DNA from: Rana temporaria
Taxonomy: Eukaryota; Chordata; Amphibia; Anura; Ranidae
DNA length: 64,000 nt
NCBI RefSeq assembly: GCF_905171775.1
Contig: NC_053491.1
Coordinates: 224,354,486 to 224,418,485, forward strand
Direction: 5' to 3'
The notes below the pieces were generated by a model. That model made no database searches. It saw only the letters and a program-made list of their open reading frames with translations, and had not been told where the DNA came from. Positions 10,953 through 23,256 of this stretch are shown piece after piece. The position numbers and the translations under genes were made by a program. Position 1 is the stretch's first letter; every line of letters starts with the position of its first letter.

Positions 10953-11348
10953 TATATGTTGCTTCCTTACCACCTGATTTAACCCTTTAAATGGCGCACT
11001 GCTGTGCAGTTGCAGGACGGCTCTATAGACCTGCATTAGTTGCGCTCAGCAGTAGCAACACCCACCGAAAGCGTTGCGCTGTTTAGTTTTTGCTGCAGCC
11101 GTACAGAACAGCAGGGGTGAGTGGCCATGCAAGGGGTCGGTCAAAAGGCAGTAAGGGCCAATTCACACTGTGGGGTTGAATTACTAAAGGTAAATAGGCT
11201 GTGCACTTTGGCAGTGCCAAACGTTTTACCGCAGTGTAAATCATCTGTCACGGCAGGGACACACAAGAAACAATTGTTTTCTATGTGTCTCATTCACACT
11301 GCAATGCTGCACAGCGGTGCACTGCAGGGTGCTGTGAATAGATGCATT

Positions 11349-11396
11349 TGATGGGCGCTGGTCGGGCTGCATTTGATGGGCGCTGGCAGGGCTTTT
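11349..11396 (-). repeat. two-unit seed of the 24-bp minisatellite
   Basis: GATGGGCGCTGGTCGGGCTG and the following unit are the reverse complement of the 6.4-7.9 kb minisatellite motif. Only two units are present. Confidence 0.7.
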
Positions 11397-11519
11397 TTTC
11401 AACTTGGGGGAACTCAGTTCCACCACCTCTGGCTCAGACCCTTTGGTGCCTGCTCACCACAATCACTTGTAAACACAGAAGTCTGGTTTCTGTGTTTACA
11501 AGCAACAGCTATGCTCTCT

Positions 11520-12232
11520 GGGTTAGATTCAGGTAGGGACGCGCATTGTTACGGCGGCGCAGCGTATCGTATTTACGCTACGCCGCCGTAAGTTAGAGAG
11601 GCAAGTGCTGTATTCACAAAGCACTTGCCTTTTAAGTTACGGCGGCGTAGCGTAAATGGGGCCGGCGTAAGCGCGCATAATTCAAATGAGGATGAGGGGG
11701 CGTGTTTTATGTTAATTCTTGGTGACCCGACGTGATTGACGTTTTTCCCGAACGGCGCATGCGCCGTCCGTGGAATTTCCCAGTGTGCTTTGCTCCAAAG
11801 TACGCCGCAAGGACTTCATTTGTTTCGACGTGAACGTAAATTACGTCCAGCCCTATTCGCGAACGACTTACACAAAAGACGTGGCAACGACGTCCATACT
11901 TAACATTGCGTACGCCTCATAATAGCAGGAGCAACCTTACGCCGAAAAAGCATAACGTAAACGACGTAAAAAAATAGCGCCGGGCGTACGTAAATTTGTG
12001 AATCGGCGTATCTAGGTAATTTGCATATTCTACGACGGAAGCGCCACCTAGCGGCCAGCGTAAATATGCACCCTAAGATACGACGGTGTAAGAGACTTAC
12101 GCCAGTCGCATCTTAGGCTAATGTCGACGTATCTTGCTTTCTGAATACAGAAAGAAGATACGCCGGCGCAGTTTTGAATTTATGTGGCGTGTCTATAGAT
12201 ACGCCGGCGTAAATCAATTCTGAATCTAGCCC
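11520..12232 (+). mobile_element. CpG-rich MITE, copy 2
   Basis: Ends are GGGTTAGATTC and, inverted, GGGCTAGATTC. The flanking 3-mers are TCT and CCT, one mismatch from a direct repeat. It has the same subterminal hairpins, GGCGCATGCGCC core and GCGCCACCTAGCGGCCAGCG block as copy 1. Length 713 bp, non-coding. Confidence 0.87.
12041..12054 (-). promoter_or_regulatory. CTCF-consensus-like site in CpG-MITE copy 2
   Basis: The minus strand reads CCGCTAGGTGGCGC, identical to the site in copy 1 and at the equivalent place about 180 bp from the element's right end. Confidence 0.5.
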
Positions 12233-13871
12233 CCTGTGTGTAACCCCCTGAACTCTGCCCTCCTGGTATTTAATGCCCCTTTAAGACCCTCCTACTGTTT
12301 GTGAAATCTGAACGGGTCATGGTTGAGTTCCTGCACCTATTTTCTGAGAAAAAAAGCTCAGAAAATAGGTGCTGGTAAGGCTTCATTTGATGGGTGCTGG
12401 TGGGCTGCAGTTAATGGGTGCTTCATTAAAAAGGTGGGGTATACATGGGCAGGACAAAGGGGGTGGAGCCAGGGGGCGGCAAAATGAGGTTTCGCTTAGG
12501 GTGTCAAAAATCCTTGCACCAGCCCTGCAGGCATCGCAGTGCATCGCGCCGCCCGGCAACGCAGTGTATGAAGTATACGTTTCGTGCGGTGATTAACGCT
12601 TAGTGAATTGATCCCTATCACTTCTATTGTGCTGTAAACTTCTCTCGTTCAGCGGCAGAGGCCTCTGTGCCAAGAGCAGCCCTAGCGGCAGGAATGCACT
12701 GACAAAAGCAGCTGGCCTCCCATGGCTAAGAGGTTAGACAGCTAGAAAAGGTATTACCATTAAATGAAGCAGCATATAATGTGGAATTATATTTGAGCTG
12801 CGATTTGCATTCGGCATCCAATGCTGCATAGCAGGCAGCCCTCAGGAAGGAGGCTGAATGAAGAGACCACACAGCACACTGCCACGGCAAGCGGCCCAAT
12901 GTAAATATTCCCAGCTTCACTTATTAATGTTATACTTTCACATATCTTCTGTTTTCCCCCCTCTAAAGTGTTTAATATATGTAGGTCTTTGCACACGCTA
13001 ATTATCCATGACTCCTCCACAAAAAGAACCTAAAAATAGCAGGGAATGACATGGAAAGAACTGCAAATGTCAGGCACTAGTGAAAAGGTGCCATTTTCTA
13101 GCAGCTGGGAAGGGAAATGTGTTGAATGGTAACAGTTTTAATTGCTCACTGTTGATGTCATGCAGTTCCACATCTTTGAAATCCAACAGATCTAGCGCTT
13201 TCCTGTCAGAAAATTCATCTGGGGTGAAAGCTGTTGATTTAAATCGTATTGTTAGGCATTTCCCCCCTTTCTTTGCCTTGAAAAAAAGGATGCAAAAAAT
13301 AAAAAGAATCAGAGACTATTTTTGTTGTTGGCTGATACGGTGCCGTCGAGTATGTTTAAATTGTAACGTGAAATATATTTGTGGATTTAAAGCACGGCTC
13401 CGCTCACATATTTCCAGTTGAAGGGAGTAAAGTGAAGCTGGCATATGGATATCACTTATCATTGCAGTCCCCTTCTCTTTGATTTGGAATTGTGTAATGA
13501 GCACATCATGACTTCCATCTCCTCCAGCTGCTCAACGTATGTGTCACAGATTCCATGCAGAATGCTTATGACATGTGCTACAGACAGGGGAAGCTGATGG
13601 AGCCTGGAGCTCGAAGGAGTTGATGAGGAACTTTTAGAAAGTTGATTGCAGGAACCGTTGGCTTAATGTCTGGAGATCTTCTTTGTAGACCACATAAAAC
13701 AAATTAACTGGAAAATAATTATATATTTCAGTAGAACCATGCTCATAATAAAGTGTATGTAAAGCCAAGTAGAACTATATACAAAGCTTTTTATAAGGGA
13801 GGGTTATAACCCATCAGATTTTTTGGTTGCCTTCTGTGTCCAGGTCTTAACAGACCTCTGACATCTCCCCT
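12233..13871. other. mostly unassigned interval
   Basis: Near 12370-12425 there are one to two diverged units of the 24-bp minisatellite (GATGGGTGCTGGTGGGCTGC). The remainder, roughly 12600-13870, shows no terminal repeats, splice-bounded conserved frame or RNA gene that I can support. It may be comparatively unique sequence. Confidence 0.4.
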
Positions 13872-13875
13872 TTAA

Positions 13876-14806
13876 CCACTTACCCCCCAGACCATATTGC
13901 TGCCCAAAGACCAGAGTACTTTTTGCGATTCAGGACTGCGTCGCTTTAACAGACAATTGCGCGGTCGTGCGACGTGGCTCCCAAACAAAATTGGCGTCCT
14001 TTTTTTCCCACAAATAGAGCTTTCTTTTGGTGGTATTTGATCACCTCTGCGGTTTTTAGTTTTTGCGCTATAAACAAAAATAGAGCGACAATTTTGAAAA
14101 AAATGAATATTTTTTACATTTTGCTATAATAAATATCCCCCAAAAATATATAAAAAAAACATTTTTTTTCCTCAGTTTAGGCCGATACGTTTTCTTCTAC
14201 ATATTTTTCGTAAAAAAAAATCGCAATAAGCGTTTATTGATTGGTTTGCGCAAAAGTTATAGCGTTTACAAAATAGGGGGTATTTTTATTATATTTTTTT
14301 TACTAGTAATGGCGGCGATCAGCGATTTTTTTTTCGGTACTGCGACATTATGGCGGACACTTCGGACACTTTTGACACATTTTTGGGACCATTGGCATTT
14401 TTATAGCGATCAGTGCTATAAAAATGCATTGGATTACTATAAAAATGCCACTGGCAGTGAAGGGGTTAACACTAGGGGGCGGGGAAGGGGTTAAGTATGC
14501 CTGGGTGTGTTCTTACTGTGGGGGGGGTGGCCTCACTAGGGGAAACACTGATCCTCGGTTCATACATTGTATGAACCGAAGATCAGCATTTCCCCTGCTG
14601 ACAGGACCGGGAGCTGTGTGTTTACACACACAGCTCCCGGTCCCCGCTCTGTACCGAGCGATCGCGTGTGCCCGGCGGCGATCGCGCCCACCAGGCACAC
14701 GCACGGGAGTCTAGTGGCGGCTGGGAGAGAGGACGTCATACTACGTGCTCTCGCCCAGCCGAGCCAACTTGTCGACGTATAACGGCAGTGGGCGGTCGGC
14801 AAGTGG
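13876..14806 (+). mobile_element. TTAA-flanked MITE, CCACTTrCC family, copy 1
   Basis: It is bounded by TTAA at 13872-13875 and 14807-14810. Ends are CCACTTACCCCCCAGACC and, inverted, CCACTTGCCGACCGCCC. A TTAA target is typical of piggyBac and Kolobok transposases, but the superfamily is inferred. Internal landmarks shared with the copy at 36683-37582 (opposite orientation) include GCGCAAAAGTTATAGCG and GGTGGTATTTGATCACCTC. Near 14600 the interior forms a GGGAGCTGTGTGTTTACACA hairpin. Confidence 0.88.
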
Positions 14807-14944
14807 TTAAGACAGAGAAATGGACTAAGGACACAGATTCCCCAGTCCCTTTCTTTGCAGCCTCAGCTGAAATGAATGGAGGAAAGCTCCTCTCCATTCA
14901 TAAACTGAAGCATCGTTAACACAGGTTATGATGCTCAGTTATGT

Positions 14945-14982
14945 GAATGGACAGAGTCAGTGATCACTGACTCTGTCCATTC
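14945..14982. repeat. 38-bp perfect palindrome
   Basis: GAATGGACAGAGTCAGTGA is followed immediately by its exact reverse complement. It lies in a stretch that may be another TTAA-type element (14807 to about 15807). Confidence 0.9.
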
Positions 14983-15044
14983 GGAAAAGGTAGGAGCCGG
15001 GTTTAGCGGCTCCTACCTCCGATCTCTATCCTCACAAATTGAGG

Positions 15045-15665
15045 GGAGAGCGGCACCGACGGGGGGGAGAGAAGAGCGGCACGGACGGGGGGAGAGAAGA
15101 GCGGTGCGGACGGGGGGGAGAGAAGAGCGCCACGGACGGGGGGGAGAGAAGAGCGACACGGACGGGGGGGAGAGAAGAGCGACACGGACGGGGGGAGAGA
15201 AGAGCGACACGGACGGGGGGAGAGAAGAGCGACACGGACAGGGGGAGAGAAGAGCGACACGGACGGGGAGAGAGAAGAGCGACACGGACGGGGGGGAGAA
15301 TAGCGGCATGGACAGGGGGGAAAATAGCAACACGGACGGGGGGGAGAGAAGAGCGACATGGACGGGGGGAGAGAAGAGCGACACGGACAGGGGGGAGAAT
15401 AGCGGCACAGACGGGGGGAGAGAAGAGCGACACGGACGGGGGGGGGAGAAGAGCGGCATGGACGGGGGGAGAGAAGAGCGACACGGACGGGGGGGGGGCG
15501 GAGAATAGCGGCATGGACGGGGGAGAGAAGAGCGACACGGACAGGGGGGAGAGAAGAGCGGCAAGGACGGGGGGGAGAGAAGTGCAGCACGGACAGGGGG
15601 GGGGTGAGAAGAGCGGCACTGACAGGGGAAGAGAAGAGCGGCACGGAGCACGGGGGGGAGGAAAG
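15045..15665 (+). repeat. G-rich 24-26-bp minisatellite
   Basis: The unit is close to GGGGGGAGAGAAGAGCGACA followed by CGGAC, repeated about 25 times. G-run length varies, and GACACGG alternates with GGCACGG, GGCATGG and others. It gives long proline/serine-rich open frames on the minus strand and Gly/Arg/Glu-rich frames on the plus strand. These are products of the repeat, not genes. Runs of 4-9 G could form quadruplexes. Confidence 0.95.
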
Positions 15666-15995
15666 ACTGCACGGAGCAGAAGACTTGCAACTCCCCTGAC
15701 TGCCCAGGTATCGGCTGAGGCATCGGAGCATTTCCCCCGAGTACAAGTACTCGGGGAAATCCTCTGTATGTTTAAGCAAAAAAAGTTTTTGTACAATTCT
15801 CCTTTAACCCCCTTGAGCGGTATTCCCGAGTGTGGCTCGGGGTGGAATTTCAGAACCAAAAGCGGTAACCCCGAGCCAGACTCGGGGTCGCCTCACAGTG
15901 TCCACAGGCAGGGAATTACTTACCTTGTCCCTGGATCCTGTGATGCCTCCCCGCTCTGTGATCGAGCGGTGTCTCCTCGCTCGATTCACAGTGCC
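15666..15995. other. unassigned interval with CCCCGAGCCAGACTCGGGG hairpin
   Basis: Around 15820-15890 the stretch contains CCCGAGTGTGGCTCGGG and CCCCGAGCCAGACTCGGGG, self-complementary blocks that probably belong to another interspersed repeat. No gene. Confidence 0.4.
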
Positions 15996-16042
15996 CAGGG
16001 CTGCTGTTAGAAATCACGGGGCCCCGTACAGCCTACCTGACA

Positions 16043-16080
<38 letters not shown>

Positions 16081-16484
16081 AAATATATCAAACCAATATT
16101 TTCACAAATAAACTAAAATCATTATTAGCGGACACAAACATAACAGAGAACCTGTGTGAATTAGCCCTTTTTTAAATAGTTTTTAAAAATCTTTAAACTT
16201 TTTTTTATATAATTTTTTAAAGAATGTTAAAATGTATTTAATTTTACAATTTGTAATTTTTTTAAGTGACAGGCATGCCAACAGTGCCGTGGGGGAGCAG
16301 CACAGTGACAGGGGGCACAGAGGGGCATCAGAAGCAGGCAGAACAGGAAGGGGATCGGTGCGGGGGAAGTAATTCTGTAATTGCCCCTCCATCGGACCAC
16401 AATGATTCCCTCTGCTGTCTGGGCCCACTGTTTGCCCGGGCCCCCTACAGGAGGGCTGGTGGTCCACCCCTATCAGCGGCCCTG
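15996..16484. mobile_element. hAT-type MITE with 8-bp TSD ACAGTGCC
   Basis: The element begins CAGGGCTGCTGTTAG and ends CTATCAGCGGCCCTG, which are inverted repeats. The 8-mer ACAGTGCC flanks both sides exactly (15988-15995 and 16485-16492). The interior holds an uninterrupted run of 35 C (16045-16079) and paired GGGGCCCCGT-like blocks. hAT assignment rests on the 8-bp duplication and CAGGG ends. Non-coding. Confidence 0.93.
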
Positions 16485-16492
16485 ACAGTGCC

Positions 16493-17022
16493 CGTGTGCT
16501 GCCGCGCTCCGTTGCCTGCGACACACGGGGCGGAGATCGGCGCCCAATTCAAAAAAGTAAATACACACAATACATACAGTATACTGCAATCTTATAGATT
16601 ACAGTACTGTATGAAATAAATACACACCACCTTTGTCCCTAGTGGTCTGCTCAGTGTCCTGCATGCACTTTTATATAATAAAAACTGTTCTTTCTGCCTG
16701 GAAACTGGAGATTGTCCATAGCAACCAAAAAGTGTCCCTTTACATCAAAAGTGGTTTTAGACCAGCGATAATAAACAGACTTGCTTTCATCTGGCTGGAT
16801 CACCAGATGAAAATAGAAAAAAGCCTAAAAAGAAAACGAATGCATTCATCACTTTTAAAAGTTGCCAAACTGTAATATATTAAATGTTTGATTTTGAGTT
16901 TAATATTGCTTTAAAATGCATACAATAAGCTCTTAAAACCAAATGTCCTTTTTGTTCCCTGCTTCTTATCTTATTACTGGGTTTTCAACATAAATAGAGC
17001 AATTCAGGGGTTGGATGAAAAG
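16493..17022. other. unassigned interval
   Basis: No terminal repeats or coding exon recognised. AT-rich, with ordinary simple-sequence patches only. Confidence 0.3.
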
Positions 17023-17026
17023 TTAA

Positions 17027-17478
17027 AGCGGATGTGCCATGGGAAATAAATATTAAAAGCCAACAGCTACAAATACTGCAGCTGCTGACTTTTATTATCA
17101 GGACACTTACCTGTCCTGGAGTCCAGCGCCGATCGCAGCAGAGGACGAGCGATCGCTCGTCTCTCTGCTGCTCCCCCCGCCATCCACGCTGAGGGAACCA
17201 GGAAGTGAAGCGCTGCGGCTTCACTGCCCGGTTCCCTACGGCGCATGCGCGAGTCGCGCTGCGCCCGCCGATTGGCTCACACGCTGTGTGCTGGGAGCCG
17301 AGTGTTCCCAGCACACAACGGGCGACAGACGGGAAGTCAGAAAAACCCGTCTTTTGCCCGTAGCGTGTGGCCGGAAGTGGGTGCTTTTAGACAGGTATCT
17401 GCACCCCCCTCCCCCCTGAAAGTTGTCAAATGTGACACCGGAGGGGGGGAGGGTTCCGATCAGCGGTGGAGAACCGCT
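17027..17478. mobile_element. TTAA-flanked MITE, AGCGG family, copy 1
   Basis: TTAA at 17023-17026 and 17479-17482 brackets ends AGCGGATGTGC and, inverted, AGCGGTTCTCC. The interior shares CAGCTACAAATACTGCAGCT and TTACCTGTCC with a second copy at 51673-52096. It is GC-rich with several inverted blocks, for example GTGTGCTGGGAGCC against its near complement. Confidence 0.85.
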
Positions 17479-17942
17479 TTAAGTGCATTAAAGCATTTTG
17501 GGCAGTTAAATAATTCATGTTTTAATAGAGACCCCGAAGGGGCTACTGGAAATACATAGCCTTCCCTTACCTTTTCTGAGGTTGCCAACCCAGGTACCAG
17601 TTCTAGAGCCCCGGCGACAAACTCAGTCTAGGGGTGCCTTTTGAAGATTTATTGCAGTATTTGAACATCAGGAGAGAGGGATGAAGATGTTATCAGCAGC
17701 CCCGATACACAGCCGCAACCCCTGGTGTCTACCCTAAAAAAAAAAGTACTTTTGCTAATCCTGACACATGTTGTTATTTGAATCATTTATTGACATCTAA
17801 AGAAATAGGCTAGCTGAAGACATCTGGATTTCAAGGGACACTCTTCCCTCACCCTGTTTATATCTTTTACTCTTTATTTGCCCAAACTGCATTGAACTGC
17901 TACAGGGAGCTGTCCTACTGCATAAAATCTTGTATATAATGT

Positions 17943-18338
17943 CAGGGCCGGATTCCAGACAAGGCCAACAAGGCCAGGCCTCGGGGCGGCAGTGGGTGCA
18001 GGGGCGGCACTGCTGCTGAGAGGAGAGGACACTTTTACTTTCATATCGGGAGTTCCCCCCTGTCATGCGGATGGTGAGAGGAGAAAAAACTGAGGGAAGA
18101 GGAGGTGAGATAGTTCTTGGCAGCAGCAACCCTCCTCCCACTTATCAATGTCATTTTGTCATTTTCGGCAGCAGCACCCCCCAATGCTCAATGTCATTTT
18201 TGGCAGCAACACCCCCCCTCTTCTCAGTGTCCTGACGAAAAAGTCCCCCGGTGGATAATGTCCCCCCTGTACTGCGCAGGCGGGGGCAGCATTGAAGGAC
18301 CTGGCCTTGGGGCGGCAAAGGGAGTAAATCCGGGCCTG
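17943..18338. mobile_element. hAT-type MITE, CAGGGCCGGATT ends
   Basis: The left end CAGGGCCGGATTCC and the right end, inverted CAGGCCCGGATTTA, are flanked by TATAATGT (17935-17942) and TATACTGT (18339-18346), 7 of 8 matching. The interior has GGGGCGGCA repeated near both ends. Old and non-coding. Confidence 0.85.
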
Positions 18339-18539
18339 TATACTGTTCGTTATTGTACAGGATTGCTGGCCTGTGCATTGAGGAGGCAGAAGGGAGAGAT
18401 CTGACACATAAGATATAGTGCCAGGTGTTTACTTTCTGTTAACCTGTTCACATAGGTCTCTATATTGGGTAAGCACTTGTGTTCATTCATGATTTAGGGA
18501 ATTCTATGTCAGTTTATAGTGTCTGTTAGACAAGTTTAA

Positions 18540-18998
18540 AGGGTCACTAAAGGATTTTTTTTTTTTTTTTTTTTGCTGAAATGACTGTTTACAGGGTATA
18601 GAGACATAATAGTTAACTGATTCCTTTTAAAAACGATTAAAAATAGATAAAAACCAATCATATAATGTACCTGCAGTTGAGTTTCGTTTTTGCTGTTGTT
18701 TCCTGGTTCTCTGATGTACAGAGCCAGAGAGCCAATAGAGGGCAGTGATGGTTTGTAAAACGAAACTGGATTGGTGCTGTGGGGTTTTAGACACACAGTA
18801 ATCACACCTCCTTGATTAGTGACCACAGAGAGAAATCTCCCAGTACTGTGGTTATCAGGAAACAGACAACCAGGAAGTGTCCAGAACAGAAAGGAATTAC
18901 AGCAACATCAAAGCAAAAACGAACAATGAGGACATGAAACCAGGACTGCAGTAAGGTAAAGGAAGCTATTTAGCTAAAAAAATTCCTTAAGTGACCCT
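18540..18998. mobile_element. TTAA-flanked MITE, AGGGTCACTAAAGG ends
   Basis: It is bracketed by TTAA at 18536-18539 and 18999-19002. Ends are AGGGTCACTAAAGGA and, inverted, AGGGTCACTTAAGGA. The interior includes a poly-T run and no credible coding region. Confidence 0.85.
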
Positions 18999-19143
18999 TT
19001 AAGATAAAGGGCAGTTTATACAGGAGTGTATTCGTTATTGACCAAAGTTGATATACTTATGTATGTTGTGGTGCACTTACAGTAATCATATTTGAACCGT
19101 ATCTTTAATATTGTGTGAGTCTCTATTTACTACCACAGTTGGT

Positions 19144-19310
19144 GATGAAAAGTAGCAAAGGACGGATGGACAGCCGCACACCAAAGAACTCTTGAGTTGT
19201 CTTTATTGAAGGAACATAAGCAAACACCGCAAATACACAGCAGAAATAAAAAAAAAGCCGACGCGTTTCACACTTATTTAGTGCTTATTCATGGCCATTT
19301 GGTGATGAAA
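19144..19310 (-). repeat. probable Penelope-like terminal repeat with hammerhead-like motif
   Basis: On the minus strand the segment contains CATGAATAAGCACTAAATAA followed by GTGTGAAACGCGTCGGC. The order CUGAUGA-like box, short stem (GCACT/AGTGT), GAAAC, then the self-complementary ACGCGT resembles the minimal hammerhead ribozymes described in Penelope-like elements. The catalytic box is degenerate. Downstream on the same strand is a run of A followed by an imperfect inverted area. Interpretation is inference. Confidence 0.4.
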
Positions 19311-19984
19311 TGGAACTCAGGGTGTCAGAGGTAAGAGAGGATTTGCAGAGTCGAGGTAACCAACGGGGTAGCATCCCTTACTGGGGTACCGCTACACCTG
19401 TGTACTGGCGGAGGAGAGGATGCTCTGTACTGAAGTGGGATGAGCTTTGTAGTGAGAAAGGGGGGCTGGGGTTTAGTGAAGGGCTCTGTACTAGGGTTGG
19501 GGGAGAAACTTTATGGTAGTGGTTCTTCCAGTTATGCCACTGATGTACAGAATCTTTTTCATTTCAGTGACACCACCAACTCAGAGGCAATCTTTAATTT
19601 TAGTGACACTGCTGACTCAGGGACATGATTTCCTTTGCCACTATTTATTTGTATACCACAAACATGACAACCATTTTTGTCCCTCACCACTATTTACCCG
19701 TCCCCTTCTCCATCCAGTGGGGGGTGCAATTTCTGGGCACTGATTGACCTTGTCCCAGCACTGCATGTGGAGAATCCGTGGACTAGAAGAGGGTGTGTGC
19801 AGGGGCGGACTGACCATTTGGGCACTCGGGCACTGCCCGAGGGCCACATGCCACTAGGGGGCCCCATCAGGGTTGCCAGTCTCAGTAAAACCAGGGACAG
19901 TATGCAAAAATCTGTGTTTTTTTTACATATGTCCCTGAAATGTCCCTTATCAACATCCTCCTGGTCTAAAAATCCCAAGATTAA

Positions 19985-22900
19985 AAAAAGGGGGGATAGG
20001 GTTGGGATTTTAGATGAGGCATATGATAAAAACTACCACAGGCCTCCATCCCTGTAAATCTATAAAACAGGGGGGGAGGGTTGGGACTTTGAATGAGATG
20101 CGTTTTTAGCAGTATGCGATTAAATATATATATGGAATATAAAAAATGTTTCCATAATGGCCAGGCTCAAAATTACCAACCAAAAAAGCACGAAACCAAA
20201 TTAATCTGTCTAGCTGTATGCATTAAAAACAGAGGTTTAGTTGCATGTATTTGCAAATACCTGTGTAAGCTGCAGGCCAACGGCAAGGCACTCTGTGTAC
20301 TACAGTTCCTAACTATGAATTTTAAGGTCTTCTAAAAAGGAGCACAGGTGTGCTAATCAATAGATAGGGGGCAGGTGATAACCTAAATCCGCCCCTACCT
20401 ATAGTTGGTCTAGCAAAAAAGAGCACTGGAAAAACAAAAAAAATGCAAGAGTGGAACCAAACATGCCTACCAAACCAAAATACCACCAAACTAAGGGCGG
20501 ACCACATCAAATCCCTGTAAATCTATAAAAAAAAACAATTATATTCCATATATATATTTAATCGTATACTGCTAAAAACGCATCTCATTCAAAGTCCCAA
20601 CTCTCCCCCCCTTTTTTATAGATTTACAGGGATGGAGGCCTGTGGTAGTTTTTATCATATGCCTCATCTAAAGTCCCAACCCTATCCCCCCCTTTTTTCA
20701 ACACTATCCAGGGATGGAGATGCATTTCAGGAGTGGAATAGGGTGCCTCCACAGATCTACTACGACAGTTAATTGGTTAATTTGGTTTCATGCTTTTTTG
20801 GTTGGTAATTTTGAGCCTGGCCATTATGGAAACATTTTTTATATTCCATATATATAGATTTAATCGCATACTGCAAAATTACCAACCAAAAAAGCACTAA
20901 ACCAAATTAATCTGTCTAGCTGTATGCATTAAAAACAGAGGTTTAGTTGCATGTATTTGCAAATACCTGTGTAAGCTGCAGGCCAACGGCAAGGCACTCT
21001 GTGTACTGCAGTTCCTAACTATGAATTTTAAGGTCTCCTAAAAAGGAGCACAGGTGTGCTAATCAATAGATAGGGGGCAGGTGATAACCTAAACCCGCCC
21101 CTACCTATAGTTTGTCTAGCAAAAAAGAGCACTGGAAAAACAAAACAAAATGCAAGAGTGGAACCAAACATGCCTACTAAACCAAAATACCACCAAACTA
21201 AGGGCGGACCACATCAACCTGGGTCAGCTAGTCAAAAAATGACAATGCATAATTAACTGTCGTAGTAGATCTGTGGAGGCACCCTATTCCACTCCTGAAA
21301 CGCATCTCCATCCCTGGATAGTGTTGAAAAAATGGGGGGATAGGGTTGGGACTTTAGATGAGGCATATGATAAAAACTACCACAGGCCTCCATCCCTGTA
21401 AATCTATAAAAAAGGGGGGGAGAGTTGGGACTTTGAATGAGATGCGTTTTTAGCAGTATGCGATTAAATATATATATGGAATATAATTGTTTTTTTTATA
21501 GATTTACAGGGATTTGATGTGGTCCGCCCTTAGTTTGGTGGTATTTTGGTTTAGTAGGCATGTTTGGTTCCACTCTTGCATTTTTTTTGTTTTTCCAGTG
21601 CTCTTTTTTGCTAGACCAACTATAGGTAGGGGCAGGTTTAGGTTATCACCTGCCCCCTATCTATTGATTAGCACACCTGTGCTCCTTTTTAGGAGACCTT
21701 TAGGCCAGGTTCACACCTATGCGAATTGAGTGCGGTTTAAACCGCATCTAATTCGCAGGACATTTCAAAATACATTGTTTTCAATGAGGCTGGTTCACAT
21801 ATGTGCGATGCATCCGCACTGCGTATTGCCTCCAAACCGCATGCGGTTTTTATGTCTTGCGGTGCGGCTCAGGTGCGAATTCAGTCCCATTATCTTCTAT
21901 AGGTACGCATCTAATTCGCACATGTGTTCAGTTCTCTGCAGGAGTTTCTCTCATTCAGCTCAATACAATTCTTCCCCACTCTCCTCTCACCCGGAAGTTC
22001 TCCCAGGTCTCCAAATTCGCACCTGATCTGCAGCTAAACCGCAGTTGATCTGCAGAACACCCTCTAGAGAAATCTGCAACGACAACGCAGCTCAAAAAAG
22101 CAACGCACTAGTGTGATTCCGGCCTAAAATTCATCGTTAGGAACTGCAGTACACAGAGTGCCTTGCCGTTGGCCTGCAGCTTACACAGGTATTTGCAAAT
22201 ACATGCAACTAAACCTCTGTTTTTAATGCATACAGCTAGACAGATTAATTTGGTTTAGTGCTTTTTTGGTTGGTCATTTTGAGCCTGGCCATTATGGATT
22301 TTTTTTTTATATTCCATATATATATTTAATCGCATACTGCTAAAAACGCATCTCATTCAAAGTCCCAACCCTCCCCCCCCCCCTTTTTATAGATTTACAG
22401 GGATGGAGGCCTGTGGTAGTTTTTATCATATGCCTCATCTAAAGTCCCAACCCTATCCCCCCTTTTTTCAACACTATCCAGGGATGGAGATGCGTTTCAG
22501 GAGTGGAATAGAGTGCCTCCACAGATCTACCACCGACAGTTAATTATGCATTGTCGTTTTTTGACTAGCTGACCCCGGTTGATGTGGTCCGCCCTTAGTT
22601 TGGTGGTATTTTGGTTGGGTAGGCATGTTTGGTTCCACTCTTGCATTATTTTTATTTTATTTGTTTTTCCAGTGCTCTTTTTTGCTAGACCAACTATAGG
22701 TAGGGGCGGGTTTTTGTTATCACCTGCCCCCTATCTATTGATTAGCACACCTGTGCTCCTTTTTAAGAGACCTTAACATTCATAGTTAGAAACTGCAGTA
22801 CACAGAGTGCCTTGCCGTTGGCCTGCAGCTTACACATGTATTTGCAAATAAATGCACCTAAACCTCTGTTTTTAATGCATACAGCTAGACAGATTAATTT

Positions 22901-23045
22901 GGTTTAGTGCTTTTTTGGTTGGTAATTTTGAGCCTGGCCATTATGGAAACATTTTTTATATTCCATATATATATTTAATCGCATACTGCTAAAAACGCAT
23001 CTCATTCAAAGTCCCAACCCTCCCCCCCTTTTTTTATAAAATCCG
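19985..23045. repeat. mosaic of direct and inverted copies of one module
   Basis: The recurring landmarks are GATGAGGCATATGATAAAAA, TGAATGAGATGCGTTTTTAG, GGCCAGGCTCAAAATTACCA, GTAAGCTGCAGGCCAACGGC, AAAGAGCACTGGAAAAAC and GGCGGACCACATCAA. Forward copies lie at about 19985-20512 and 20877-21500. Reverse copies lie at about 20513-20870, 21486-21702 and 22125-23045. The same small open frame (beginning MMWSALSLVVFW) therefore appears three times and is not a gene. Confidence 0.9.
21703..22124. mobile_element. MITE nested inside a reverse module copy
   Basis: The element begins GGCCAGGTTCACACCTATGC and ends CTAGTGTGATTCCGGCC, with TA on both sides. It splits the module between AGGAGACCTT and AAAATTCAT. 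The uninterrupted sequence survives in the neighbouring copy near 21024 (AATTTTAAGGTCTCC on the plus strand). That empty site confirms an insertion. The interior has GCGAATT/AATTCGC inverted blocks. Confidence 0.85.
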
Positions 23046-23059
23046 AAGATTATAGCTGC

Positions 23060-23256
23060 CCCGCCCCTCTAGTACCTTCTCAGTGTGTGTACTGTGTGTC
23101 TGTATGTGTATTATGTGTGTATGTATACTGTGTGTGTATATTGTGTGTCTGTGTGTATACTGTATGTGTGTGTATACTGTGTCCCCATAATCTATTGCCT
23201 GGGGGCCCCATAATCTCCTATTGCCCAGGGGCCCCTTGAGTTTTCAGTCTGCCCCT

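Noticed and set aside
12600..13500. Possible host exon in a less repetitive interval
   Set aside because: Short frames only, no convincing splice sites or recognisable domain; left unassigned.
15003..16010. Long overlapping open frames (up to about 320 residues) across the G-rich repeat
   Set aside because: They follow the 24-26-bp unit in several frames on both strands and have no non-repeat domain, so they are repeat artefacts.
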